Of a stretch of 64,000 nucleotides of DNA, positions 18,034 to 26,024 are shown piece after piece; positions within the stretch are counted from its first letter, which is position 1; every line of letters starts with the position of its first letter. Source of the stretch: JAJDXW01 sp965214795 (GTDB lineage Bacteria > Pseudomonadota > Gammaproteobacteria > HK1); the NCBI GenBank assembly GCA_965214795.1, contig OZ243976.1:4464001-4528000 (forward strand). Direction: 5' to 3'. A program made the translations under genes and the position numbers. The notes beneath the pieces were generated by a model. The model had not been told where the DNA came from. It ran no database searches and saw only the letters and a list, made by a program, of their open reading frames with translations.

Positions 18034-19029
18034 ATGATCGACATTCGACGCTCGCTGGCGGCGGCCGCCGCCGTACTGGTGCTCGGCTCGAGCGGTGCGG
18101 TCCGCGCGGCCGAGTTGAGCTTCATCCTCAACTGGGTCGCGGGCGGCGACCACGCCCCCGTCTACTGGGCCGAGGCCGAGGGATGGTACGCGCAGGCCGG
18201 CATCGACCTCACCATCGAGCAGGGCAAGGGCTCGACCCTGTCCTCCCAGCGCGTCGGCATCGGCAAGAACCAGCTCGGCATCGCCGATCTCGGCACCGCG
18301 CTCGTGAACAAGGCCAAGGGAGCCGACCTGGTGGCGGTATTCAACATCTACGCCAACTCGCCCTACGGCTTCTACTGGAAGAAGAGCTCCGGGATCGCCG
18401 GGGTGGCGGACTTCGCCGGCCGCAAGATCGGCAACCCGCCGTGGGACGCGGCCCGCCAGATGTGGCCCGCGTTCGCCAAGGCAGTGGGCATGGACCCCGG
18501 CTCGGTAACCTGGGTGAACGTCCAGCCGAACGCCAAGATCTCCGCCCTCAAGTCGGACAGCATCGACGTTACCACCTCCTTCTACAACATCCACTTCATC
18601 TTCGAGCGGGTGTTCGGCGACGACATGGGCTTCATCTCCGGCAAGGCCATCGGGGTCAACCCCTACGGCAACTCGGTGATCGCGAACGGTGCGTTCCTGG
18701 AGGCGAACCCCGAGGTCGTGGACGCCTTCGTCAAGGTCACCCAGAAGGCCTACGCGGCCTGCGTCCGGAACCCGGAGCCGTGCATCGACGCCCTGCTCGC
18801 GGCCAACAGCGGGCTGAAGAGGCAGGACAGCCTGGACAACTGGGCGCTGGTCGAGGAGCTGATGGACGCGGAGAGCTCGCGCACCGGCGCCCTCGGCTAC
18901 TTCGATCCGGAACGGATGGCGGGCGACTATCAGCTCATCGAGGCCTACTTCGCGCTCGAGACGCCCTTCGACATCACCACCGCCTACCGCAACGACTACC
19001 TGGACATGAGCATCCGGTTCGCCAAGTAG
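18034..19029 (+). CDS. ABC transporter substrate-binding protein (NMT1/THI5-SsuA type)
   Basis: A 331-residue periplasmic solute-binding protein. A signal peptide occupies about residues 1-25 (RRSLAAAAAVLVLGSSGAVRA, cleavage near ARA-AE). The mature protein begins with LSFILNWVAGGDHAPVYWAE, the family motif of NMT1/SsuA/TauA-like proteins, and continues with GWYAQAGIDLTIEQGKGS. The ATG at 18034 is preceded by a strong GAGGAGGAGAG site. It is transcribed divergently from the operon of DapA-like protein, permease, ATPase and oxidoreductase, whose importer it almost certainly serves. Homologues bind sulfonates, pyrimidine precursors or aromatic acids; the ligand here is not known. Confidence 0.9.
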   Translation: MIDIRRSLAAAAAVLVLGSSGAVRAAELSFILNWVAGGDHAPVYWAEAEGWYAQAGIDLTIEQGKGSTLSSQRVGIGKNQLGIADLGTALVNKAKGADLVAVFNIYANSPYGFYWKKSSGIAGVADFAGRKIGNPPWDAARQMWPAFAKAVGMDPGSVTWVNVQPNAKISALKSDSIDVTTSFYNIHFIFERVFGDDMGFISGKAIGVNPYGNSVIANGAFLEANPEVVDAFVKVTQKAYAACVRNPEPCIDALLAANSGLKRQDSLDNWALVEELMDAESSRTGALGYFDPERMAGDYQLIEAYFALETPFDITTAYRNDYLDMSIRFAK

Positions 19030-19055
19030 CCGGCGGCGGCTTCTCCCTCGCGGGC

Positions 19056-19086
19056 GCGGCCCGGCCGGAGGAGCCAGCCGGGCCGC
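19056..19086. terminator. Hairpin between convergent genes
   Basis: A perfect 10-bp stem GCGGCCCGGC / GCCGGGCCGC with an 11-base loop lies 27 bp after the binding-protein stop and just before the stop of the convergent GNAT gene. Its placement suggests a bidirectional terminator; it lacks a T tract. Confidence 0.5.
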
Positions 19087-19092
19087 AGGTCG

Positions 19093-19965
19093 TCAGCCGA
19101 ACTCGGGGCCCGCGATCAGCACCATGCGGCCCGGGTCGTCAAGGGGCTCGCTCCGCCCCCGCAGCATGCGGACATAGCCCCGCTGCCGGCCGAAGCCGAG
19201 GCGGGGCAGCCAATCCGCGAGCCAGCCGTGGTGGTCCGCCGCGTCGAGGAACACCGGGCCCTCGACGGGGGCGAAGCCGGCCGCAAGCAGGGCCCGGGCG
19301 ACCTCCTCGTCTTCCGCCACGAGCGGCCCGAGCTGGGTCGCGAGGCGTCCGTCCCGGCCGAGCAGAAAACCGCGCAAGCGGCCATCCGAGACGAACTTGA
19401 AGGCGAGGTGCGGCGCCCGGTTCGCAAGGTGGGCGAGAAGTCCCTCGCGCCGGCCGCCGTTTCGGACCGCATCGTAGTCGGCAAGACCGGGAAGGTCCGC
19501 CGCCGTTGCCGGGGCGACGCCCCCCGGGACCTCCCCCGGGACCTCCGCCTCGAGGGCCGGCGGGCGATCGATGGCCCAGCGGCTCAGGCGGTACACGTCC
19601 TCGAAGCCGAGCGGCAGGTAGACCGACCGCCCCGCCTCCGTGGCGTCGAGCCCCGCGACCCAGCCCCGTTCGTGGCAAAGCTCGATCGCCCGCGCCATGA
19701 TCGCGGTGGCGAGGCCACGGCGGCGCCACTTCGCGGTCACCAGGATCATGGCGATCCAGGCAAAGCGCTCCGCGCAGGGAAGCACCATGCCGCTCGCCAC
19801 GAGGCGCCCGTACCGATCCTCGACGGCGAGTCCGGAGCCGAACTCGAGCATGAAGCGCCAGTCCGTCGCGATCTGATTCCACCCCGCCTCCGCGTTGAGG
19901 GCGACGGCACCGTCCAGGTCATCCGAACGGAGTCCGCGGATTCTCATCCCCTCAATAGGCGCCAT
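19093..19965 (-). CDS. GNAT N-acetyltransferase with Acetyltransf_18-type C-domain
   Basis: A 290-residue acetyltransferase with two halves. The N-terminal GNAT domain (MRIRGLRSDDLDGAVALNAEAGWNQ) has the acetyl-CoA loop VTAKWRRRGLATAIMARAIELC, matching the R/Q-x2-G-x-G/A motif. The C-terminal half, from about residue 150 with FLLGRDGRLATQLGPLVAED, resembles the second domain (Acetyltransf_18) seen in YitH-like proteins. ATG 19965 has GAGGT five bases upstream and overlaps the epimerase stop by 14 bp; an inner ATG at 19947 is possible. Coupled translation with the epimerase suggests a shared pathway, perhaps modification of an amino sugar, but the substrate is unknown. Confidence 0.85.
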   Translation of the reverse strand: MAPIEGMRIRGLRSDDLDGAVALNAEAGWNQIATDWRFMLEFGSGLAVEDRYGRLVASGMVLPCAERFAWIAMILVTAKWRRRGLATAIMARAIELCHERGWVAGLDATEAGRSVYLPLGFEDVYRLSRWAIDRPPALEAEVPGEVPGGVAPATAADLPGLADYDAVRNGGRREGLLAHLANRAPHLAFKFVSDGRLRGFLLGRDGRLATQLGPLVAEDEEVARALLAAGFAPVEGPVFLDAADHHGWLADWLPRLGFGRQRGYVRMLRGRSEPLDDPGRMVLIAGPEFG

Positions 19966-20998
19966 CGCGGACCTCGAACCCGGTCGGCTTGCCGAGGCTC
20001 GCCATGCCCCGCTTCACCCAGTCCGCGACCCAGTCGACCATCCGTTCGAGCGGCACCAGCGGCGGGCCGAATAACCGGAGCGCCTCGCCCGAGTCGTTGA
20101 GCCAGGCTTCGTCCGCCTCCTTCCCGGCAAACACCGGCTCGCGGCCGTACCGGCGCCCGAAGGCGGCGGCAAGCGATCGCACCGACACGGTCTCGGGTCC
20201 GGTGACGTTGAGCGGAGACGCCGGAACCGTGCAGTGTCGGAGCGCGCGCAGGGCCCAGGTGTTGGCATCGCCCTGCCAGATCACGTTGACGTGGCCCATC
20301 TCGAGGTCGATCGGCGCCCCCGCCAGCACCTTCGCGGCCACGTCGTGCAACACGCCGTAGCGCATGTCGATGGCGTAGTTGAGCCGGATGATCCTTCCCG
20401 GCGTGCCGTGGCGGGCGGAGAAGTACTGGAACATCCGCTCCCGTCCCACGCACGAATTGGCGTACTCGCCGGGGGGCGGATGCGGCGGCGTCGATTCTCC
20501 GGCTCCGCCGGACCCGACGCGGACCCAGGGATAGACGTTCCCGGTGGAGAAGGCGACGATGCGCGCATCTGCGAACCGTTCGGCGACGATCGCGGGCACG
20601 AGGACGTTCATCGCCCACGTCAGCTCCTCCGCGCCGGTCGAGCCGAACTTGCGCCCGGCCATGAAGACCACGTTCGGGGCCGGCGGAAGGTCCGCGACGG
20701 CGGCGCGGTCCAGCAGGTCGCAGGCAATGGTCCCGACCCCCGCCCGGTGGAGCCGCTCGCGCACCCCCGGGTCCGAGAACCGGGCGACGCCGGTCACCCG
20801 CCGGTCCGGGGCGGCCCGCTTGGCGAGGCGGGCCAGGGTCGGCCCCATCTTGCCGCCGACGCCGAGGACCAGAAGGTCGCCGTCGAGGCGGGCGAGATCG
20901 TCGACGAGGCCCCGGCTCGGCCGGGTCATGCACTCCTCGAGCGCCTCGACGTCGGCGAAACGGTCCGGGAGCCGGGCGGGATCGAGCAGATCCGACAT
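19952..20998 (-). CDS. NAD-dependent epimerase/dehydratase family protein
   Basis: A 348-residue extended short-chain dehydrogenase. The dinucleotide loop is LLVLGVGGKMGPTLARLAKR, a GxGGxxG variant. It is followed by VVFMAGRKFGSTGAEELTWAMN, and by ERMFQYFSARHGTPGRIIRLNYAIDMRYGVL, which replaces the usual YxxxK context. The last part contains VNVTGPE-like PLNVTGPETVSVRSLAAAFG. It probably epimerises or reduces a nucleotide-sugar or sugar-acid substrate. Its ATG lies nine bases from the inverted-repeat end of element R3, so the element may supply or replace the promoter. GGAGG directly abuts the ATG, which is too close for a normal ribosome site, and the true start may be ATG 20929. Confidence 0.82.
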   Translation of the reverse strand: MSDLLDPARLPDRFADVEALEECMTRPSRGLVDDLARLDGDLLVLGVGGKMGPTLARLAKRAAPDRRVTGVARFSDPGVRERLHRAGVGTIACDLLDRAAVADLPPAPNVVFMAGRKFGSTGAEELTWAMNVLVPAIVAERFADARIVAFSTGNVYPWVRVGSGGAGESTPPHPPPGEYANSCVGRERMFQYFSARHGTPGRIIRLNYAIDMRYGVLHDVAAKVLAGAPIDLEMGHVNVIWQGDANTWALRALRHCTVPASPLNVTGPETVSVRSLAAAFGRRYGREPVFAGKEADEAWLNDSGEALRLFGPPLVPLERMVDWVADWVKRGMASLGKPTGFEVRDGAY

Positions 20999-21006
20999 CC
21001 TCCGAT

Positions 21007-21360
21007 GTTAACCCGAAAGAATCACCGACTTCCCGCTGCGGCCGCCCATCCGCTCGCGGTAGCGGAGCGTACTCCCTCAAGCCGCTTCGACCGCGCGCAC
21101 GCGCTAGTGTCAACTCATACGTAGGTACTTAAGCCGTTCAGGCCGTGAAATCCGGACCGTAGGACGCGCCAAAGGACCGATCGCAGGCTGTTATGGCCGC
21201 TTCAACCTCGCCCAATCGGCTTAAGTACCTACGTATGAGTGTCAACTATGCCTTCAGCAGCGCGCACGCACTCTTTCGGTCCGTGCGGCCCACTCCTCCA
21301 TGAGATCGTGGGGCACCTTGGCGCCCTCGCGACGAAAGTCGGTGATTTTTTCGGGTTAAC
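21007..21360. repeat. Repeat R3, full copy interrupted by a 124-bp MITE
   Basis: The terminal inverted repeats are GTTAACCCGAAAGAATCACC (start at 21007) and its complement ending at 21360; 22 of 23 positions match. Without the nested MITE and one target copy the element is about 222 bp. A related, more diverged copy lies at 58128-58330 on the other strand, and a left-end fragment follows immediately at 21355. No coding capacity is seen. It fills most of the gap between the epimerase and RidA genes. Confidence 0.75.
21115..21238. mobile_element. 124-bp MITE with 22-bp perfect inverted repeats and 8-bp target duplication
   Basis: Positions 21115-21136 and 21217-21238 are perfect 22-bp inverted repeats beginning TCATACGTAGGTACTTAAGC. 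Both sides carry the direct repeat GTGTCAAC (21107-21114 and 21239-21246), the expected signature of transposition with an 8-bp duplication. The element is too short to code for protein and must have been moved by a transposase in trans; 8-bp duplications are known for IS66, IS256 and IS1595 families, among others. Confidence 0.9.
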
Positions 21361-21377
21361 CCCAAAAAATCACCGAC
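21338..21377. repeat. Perfect 40-nt palindromic hairpin at the R3-R3 junction
   Basis: GTCGGTGATTTTTT (21338-21351) and AAAAAATCACCGAC (21364-21377) are perfect 14-base arms around a loop that contains the palindrome GGGTTAACCC. It arises because the right end of R3 and the left end of a second partial R3 copy overlap head to tail at GTTAAC. Confidence 0.85.
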
Positions 21378-21427
21378 CTCCCGCTGCGGCCGCCCATCCG
21401 CTCACGGTAGCGGAGCGTACTCCCTCT
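21355..21427 (+). repeat. Repeat R3, truncated left part
   Basis: These 73 bp match 21007-21075 closely (atcaccgac-tcccgctgcgg, cgcccatccgctc-cggtagc, ggagcgtactccct) and then diverge. It is a second, truncated copy in direct orientation. Confidence 0.7.
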
Positions 21428-21491
21428 CCGCCTGAAGCCCCCCGTCGTCGGGGCCCCGCTCGACAAGGCCGCCGGGAGACCCGGGCGGCGG

Positions 21492-21884
21492 TCAGGGCGT
21501 CTTCGCGGCGAACGCTTCGATCTCCACGAGGAGGTCGGGGGTGGCGAGGCCCTGGACGATGAGCAGGGTCGAGGGCGGCCGGCAGGCGTCGCCGATCACG
21601 TCGCGGCGCGCCGCCCGGTAGTCCTCGATGAACCGGGGATCGGTGAGGAACACCGTGAACTTCACGATGTCGCCCCGATCCATGCCGTTCGCGGCAAGGC
21701 ACTCGACGATGTTGCGAAAGGCCTGCGCGGCCTGATCGCGCGCGCCGCTCGCGAGCGTGCCGCCCGCGTCGATGCCCACCTGACCGGCGACGACGAGCCA
21801 CTCGCTCCCCGCCGGCACCTTCGCGGTATGGCTGTACGCACCGAGCGGGGTGTGGACCGATTCCGGATTCGAGCATTCGTGCAT
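21492..21884 (-). CDS. RidA/YjgF family enamine/imine deaminase
   Basis: A 130-residue member of the RidA (YjgF/YER057c/UK114) family, small trimeric cytoplasmic enzymes that hydrolyse reactive enamine/imine intermediates released by pyridoxal enzymes. Conserved features are GAYSHTAKVPAGSEWLVVAGQVG near the N-terminus, the central helix QAAQAFRNIVECLAANGMDRGDIVKFTVFLTD, and the substrate arginine and C-terminal signature in RPPSTLLIVQGLATPDLLVEIEAFA. ATG 21884 is preceded by GAGGAAG and gives the standard family length. It stands alone between small repeats. A catabolic RidA paralogue serving the neighbouring amino- or keto-acid pathways is plausible. Confidence 0.9.
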   Translation of the reverse strand: MHECSNPESVHTPLGAYSHTAKVPAGSEWLVVAGQVGIDAGGTLASGARDQAAQAFRNIVECLAANGMDRGDIVKFTVFLTDPRFIEDYRAARRDVIGDACRPPSTLLIVQGLATPDLLVEIEAFAAKTP

Positions 21885-21971
21885 GGTGTCTTCCTCCACG
21901 GCTCCGGTTCTTCGCATCGCGCGATTGTGACCGATTCCGCAATCGGACCGCCAACCCCCGGGCGGCGAGCC

Positions 21972-22186
21972 GGCAGTTCTCGTTTTGGCGCCCGACTTCA
22001 CCCTGAGCGGCAAGCGGTCTTCTCCTTGCGACTCGCTCCGGGGCGGATCGACGGTCGTGCCGGTCCCGCAGCGGGACCCGACGAGCAAAACACGCATGGA
22101 CGGGCCGGCCACCCCGTCGCGTAAAAAGGTCCGGCGTCGCGAAGACGGCCCTCCTGGGTCTGTTTTCACGACGAATGAGAACTGCT
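21972..22186 (+). repeat. R2 MITE-like element, full copy with 11-bp target duplication
   Basis: A 215-bp element bounded by inverted repeats GGCAGTTCTCGTT and AATGAGAACTGCT. The 11-bp direct repeat GGCGGCGAGCC is present on both sides (21961-21971 and 22187-22197) without mismatch. The internal sequence is made of a proximal module (ttttggcg ... gagcaaaa) and a distal module (gcatggacgggccggccacc ... tcctgggtctg) shared with the other R2 copies. Confidence 0.88.
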
Positions 22187-22253
22187 GGCGGCGAGCCGAA
22201 GCCCGGGATGGCCGGGACGCGGCCGGCAACGTCGCCCCCAACGGCCGCCTCCG

Positions 22254-23720
22254 CTACGAGCCGCCGCCTTCCCCGGTCACCCGCTCCGAGAGGCCGGCGG
22301 AGCGGCGGACGAAGTCGAGCGGGCCGTCCCAGTCGAAGTTGCGGTAGACCGCCGCGAGGTGGGCGAAGGGAGGAGACTGGGCGAAGAGCTGGAAGGTCAG
22401 CCGGTGCCCGGCGTAGTCGGAGTTGAGGAGATCGCGCGCGAAGGCGAGGAGTTTGCGCCGGTCGTCCGCCTGCCAGCGTTCGTTGATGGTGTAGAACTTA
22501 TCGAGCCAGGGTCCGGCGTCCGGGTGCTCGAACAGGTCCGCGTCGGGGGTGATGCAGATCTGGCCGCCGCAGAGCTCCCGAGCGAGGTGCATCATGGCCG
22601 GCAGGTTGGCGCAGGCGTGCACCCGTCCGGTGAAGAGGAGCGACTGGTTCGGCATGAGGAGCCCGCTCGGGCTCTCCTGCGCGGCGGCGACCGCGGCGGT
22701 GAGATGGGCGTTGATCCCTTCCCGATAGACCGCGAGCTCGGCGAGCTTCTCCTGGACCGCGGGCTGGCGTTCGAGCCCCGTCTGCCGCACGTTCCAGAGG
22801 GCCGCCCCGATCATCATGTCGGCGTAGGTGAGGATCCGCTGCACGTAGGCGAACGCGGAGTAGCGGTGCAGGGTGGCCCGGATGAACGTCGCGGCCCGGG
22901 TATGCCGGTAGAACAGCACGTCCTCCCACGGGATGAGGACGTCGTCCAGCACCACGAGGGAGTCCACCTCGTCGAAACGGTTCGAGAGCGGGTAGTCGCG
23001 CGCGGGCGCCCGCCCCGCGAACCCGGTCCGGCAGATGTGCTTCACCCCCGGCGCGTTCATCCGCACGATGCACCCGACCGCGTAGTCCGACAGCTTGTCG
23101 TCCCCCCAGTTCGCGATGGTGGGCTTCAGGAACGCCTGCTCGGCGTACGCGGCGGCGGTCTCGTATTTCGCCCCGCGGATGACGATCCCGGCGTCGGTCT
23201 CGCGCACCACGTGCACCAGCATGTCCGGGTCCTGCTCCTGCGGGGGCCTGGACCGGTCGCCCTTGGGGTCGGTGTTGGCGGAGACGTGGAAGGGGTCGCA
23301 TCGCACCGCCTCGTGGATGTGGCGCTCGATGTTGTCGCCGAAGCGCGGATCGATCTCGTTCAGGAGGTCCTTACCGTCCCACAGCGACCACATCTCGCCG
23401 ATGGTCTCGTCGCCGACCCGGGTGACCACCCCACCGATGTCCCACATCACCGCGTCGACGGCCCGGCGCTTGCGCTCCCAGTCCTCGCGGGTGAGGGGAA
23501 GCTTGAGGCCGATGGCGCAGGCCTCGCCCGACGCCTCGTCGTGCCACGTCATCGTCCCGGACGTGGCCGGGTCGTGCTGCAGGTCGTAGATCCGGGCGCG
23601 AACGTCGACGAGGGGCCGGAACATGGGGTGGACCGTAACGTCCGGCACCGACTCGCCGTCGATCCACACCTCGCGCCCGTCGCGGAGCGCCGCACGGTAC
23701 TCGTCACCGGTCCTGATCAT
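22254..23720 (-). CDS. 4-hydroxyphenylacetate 3-monooxygenase (HpaB) family protein
   Basis: A 488-residue FADH2-utilising monooxygenase of the HpaB/PvcC family, related structurally to acyl-CoA dehydrogenases. ATG 23720 gives the canonical beginning RTGDEYRAALRDGREVWIDG, followed by VHPMFRPLVDVRARIYDLQHD. Later segments include FHVSANTDPKGDRSRPPQEQ, RETDAGIVIRGAKYETAAAYAE and SLVVLDDVLIPWEDVLFYRH, all characteristic of the family. It hydroxylates phenolic substrates such as 4-hydroxyphenylacetate using reduced flavin supplied by a separate reductase. No reductase gene (HpaC type) is adjacent, so one must be elsewhere. The frame upstream of ATG 23720 overlaps the MtaB gene and is not coding. 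Confidence 0.9.
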   Translation of the reverse strand: MIRTGDEYRAALRDGREVWIDGESVPDVTVHPMFRPLVDVRARIYDLQHDPATSGTMTWHDEASGEACAIGLKLPLTREDWERKRRAVDAVMWDIGGVVTRVGDETIGEMWSLWDGKDLLNEIDPRFGDNIERHIHEAVRCDPFHVSANTDPKGDRSRPPQEQDPDMLVHVVRETDAGIVIRGAKYETAAAYAEQAFLKPTIANWGDDKLSDYAVGCIVRMNAPGVKHICRTGFAGRAPARDYPLSNRFDEVDSLVVLDDVLIPWEDVLFYRHTRAATFIRATLHRYSAFAYVQRILTYADMMIGAALWNVRQTGLERQPAVQEKLAELAVYREGINAHLTAAVAAAQESPSGLLMPNQSLLFTGRVHACANLPAMMHLARELCGGQICITPDADLFEHPDAGPWLDKFYTINERWQADDRRKLLAFARDLLNSDYAGHRLTFQLFAQSPPFAHLAAVYRNFDWDGPLDFVRRSAGLSERVTGEGGGS

Positions 23721-23781
23721 CTTCCCCTTCCCCCGCGGGCTCTCCGGCCCCTTCGCGACCGGTCCTCTCACCGCTCCCCGA

Positions 23782-25257
23782 TCAAGGCCGCCCTTCTCTT
23801 TCTCTCCTTCGGCCCGGGACGCTCGGCCGGTCTCCCGCCGCCTCGCACGCCCCGGAAGGCGGGCGGGGGCCGCGCGCCGACGCCGGAGGCCGGTCCGCGC
23901 GGAGCCCTCGGGGTACGGCCACGCCGAGCATGCCGTCGTCCGTGATCCCGGCAAGCCTCACCTCGACCACCCTGGCCGCTTCCGGGCGGTCCGAGCCGTC
24001 CGGCGCGCGGCCGGGCTCCTCGATCCGCACCCGGATGTAGTTGTCGGTCCACCCCGATCCGTCCGGCCCCTCGGGCAGGACCTCGGCCAACCGCCCCACG
24101 TGGCGCTCGCGGAACGCACGGCCCTTGTCGCGGGAGAGGCGCTTCAGGGCTCCCACTCGCCGTTTCTTCGCCTCGGAGGGCACGTCGTCCTTCCACGCGG
24201 CGGACTCCGATCCGGGCCGCGGCGAGTACGTGAACGGATGGATGTAGGTGATGGGAAGCTCGGCGAGCGCATCGAACGTGTCCTGAAAGGCGGCGTCGGT
24301 CTCGCCGGGGAAGCCGCAGATGACGTCCGTCCCGATCCCGCAGTCCGGCACCCGCTCCGCGATCCGCTCGACGAGCCGCCGGAAGCCGGCCGCCGTGTAG
24401 CGCCGCCGCATGCGGGCGAGCACGTCGTCGTTCGCGCTCTGCATCGGGATGTGGAAGTGCCGGGCGAACTTCTCCTCACCGGCCATCAGCGAGACGAGGT
24501 CGTTCCCCACCGACGCGGGCTCGATCGAGCTCAGCCGGAACCGCTCGAGCCCGGGAACGGCGAGGATCCGCTCGATGAGACCGACGAGCGGCCGCCGCCG
24601 CCCGGACTCCCGCCCCGGGGAGCCCGCCCCGAGGTCGAGCCCGTAGTCCCCGGCGTGCACCCCGGTGACCACGATCTCGGGATAGCCTCCGTCCACCAGG
24701 CGGCGCACCTGCTCGAGTACCGCTTCGGGCTCGCGGCTTCGCGAGACGCCTCGGGTCTGCGGGACGATGCAGAAGGAGCAGGACTCGTTGCAGCCTTCCT
24801 GGACCTTGACGAACGCGCGCCGGCGCTCGCGCATCTCCGTGATCGGGACCTCGAGGAACCGGCGGGCCTCGGCGATGGGGGCGACCGCCGTCCGCGCCGC
24901 CTCGCCCGGCGGGGTACGCGCCAGCTCGTCCACCACCCGCCCCCGGTCCGCCGCTCCCAGCACGAGCGAGACCCCCGGCAGCGCGGCGAGCTCGTCCGGG
25001 GCCCGCTGGGCATAGCACCCGGTGACGACGATCCGCGCCCCGGGGTTCTCGGCGTGGATCCTCCGTACCGCCTTCCGCGCTGACGCATCGGCCCGCGCCG
25101 TCACGCTGCACGTGTTCACGACGTAGACGTCGGCGCCCCCGCCCACCGTCTCGTAGCGCCCCGACGCCTCGAGCAGGGTCCGGATGGATTCGGTGTCGTA
25201 CTGGTTGAGGCGGCAGCCGAACGTGCGGAAGGCCACCCGCTCCCGATTGGACTTCAC
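23782..25257 (-). CDS. mtaB: tRNA (t6A37) methylthiotransferase MtaB
   Basis: A 491-residue radical SAM methylthiotransferase that converts N6-threonylcarbamoyladenosine-37 of tRNAs to its 2-methylthio form. The N-terminal UPF0004 domain has the three cluster cysteines in TFGCRLNQYDTE, VNTCSVTARAD and VTGCYAQRAPDE. The radical SAM motif CNESCSFC is C-x3-C-x2-C. ICGFPGETDAAFQDTFD and FHIPMQSANDDVLARMRR are typical. A C-terminal TRAM-like region follows (VGRLAEVLPEGPDGSGWTDNYIRVRI). The GCRLNQYDTE form distinguishes MtaB from MiaB and RimO. It is a housekeeping gene at the edge of the mobile-element island. The last 40 residues are low complexity and may not be conserved. Confidence 0.92.
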   Translation of the reverse strand: MKSNRERVAFRTFGCRLNQYDTESIRTLLEASGRYETVGGGADVYVVNTCSVTARADASARKAVRRIHAENPGARIVVTGCYAQRAPDELAALPGVSLVLGAADRGRVVDELARTPPGEAARTAVAPIAEARRFLEVPITEMRERRRAFVKVQEGCNESCSFCIVPQTRGVSRSREPEAVLEQVRRLVDGGYPEIVVTGVHAGDYGLDLGAGSPGRESGRRRPLVGLIERILAVPGLERFRLSSIEPASVGNDLVSLMAGEEKFARHFHIPMQSANDDVLARMRRRYTAAGFRRLVERIAERVPDCGIGTDVICGFPGETDAAFQDTFDALAELPITYIHPFTYSPRPGSESAAWKDDVPSEAKKRRVGALKRLSRDKGRAFRERHVGRLAEVLPEGPDGSGWTDNYIRVRIEEPGRAPDGSDRPEAARVVEVRLAGITDDGMLGVAVPRGLRADRPPASARGPRPPSGACEAAGDRPSVPGRRREREGRP

Positions 25258-25652
25258 CGGCGCCTCCCTCGTCGCGATCGAGGCGCGCGGTCAGAATTCG
25301 GAAGGGCCGTGTTTGCCGGCGAGAACCCCGTGCGCGACTTCGGATCCCTCCCGTGCGCACCGCCGCCGCAAATCGATCTCATATCGTGTCGACATCCGGA
25401 GAGCGGGCGAGGTGCCGAGCCTCCGATTGAGCAGGGCAATCGAAGGGGTGGCCGAAACGTTCGCACCACCGCTTCTCGAATTCCGATCCGTGCTTTGGCT
25501 CGAGCTCATCGGGTTGCTCCTGCGAAGGGCTCAACTTGGCGGAACAGGGCTTGCCTGTCAACCCGATCGCACCCGATTGTCAGGAGCAAATAGTCTGTCC
25601 GGTGTAGTAGCACATCAATTGTCCGGTTGGATGGGGACCGAGCAGGCGCCCC
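25258..25652. other. Intergenic boundary of the mobile island
   Basis: No gene is recognised in these 395 bases. The composition shifts towards lower GC from about 25300. The motif TGTCCGGT occurs at 25597 and, as TTGTCCGGTTGG, at 25619; it may belong to the left end of the decayed ISNCY-like element that begins its gene at 25653. Confidence 0.35.
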
Positions 25653-25945
25653 ATGGCCCGGATACGAGTACCGGAGGTGATTCGCCGGACGAGGTACGAA
25701 GAGACCCGCGGCGTCCGGCAGGTGCGGCGGCCCGCGCACGAGGAGGCGGCCCGGCTGCCGGGGGGTGCGAGCAGGTCCGGTGCGCCGGGCCCGGGCCGGG
25801 GCCGAGACCCCCGAGGCGCACCGGAGGCCGGGGAGGTGCAAGCGCACCTTCCGGCGCTACATCGAGCGCTGCGAGGACGAGGGGCTCGGCGCGCGGGCGG
25901 ACAAGCGCCTGCACCGGGTCCCGGCGCATCGTGCGCCGATGGACG
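25653..25945 (+). pseudogene. ISNCY-like transposase, decayed 5' fragment split by IS66
   Basis: The start MARIRVPEVIRRTRYEET is the typical N-terminus of ISNCY-family transposases. The frame then breaks, and the helix-turn-helix-like continuation KRTFRRYIERCEDEGLGARA followed by DKRLHRVPAHRAPMD is read in another frame. The gene stops at 25945, exactly where IS66 is inserted. After IS66 the target sequence resumes as ATGGACGAG, but little further homology is seen. It is dead: frameshifted, truncated and interrupted. Confidence 0.7.
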
Positions 25946-26024
25946 GTAAGCGCTACGAGTGGCCCACCTTCCGATTGATGGAAAGATGCTATTGGATGTC
26001 CGTTTTCACTGGGAGGGTCATCCG

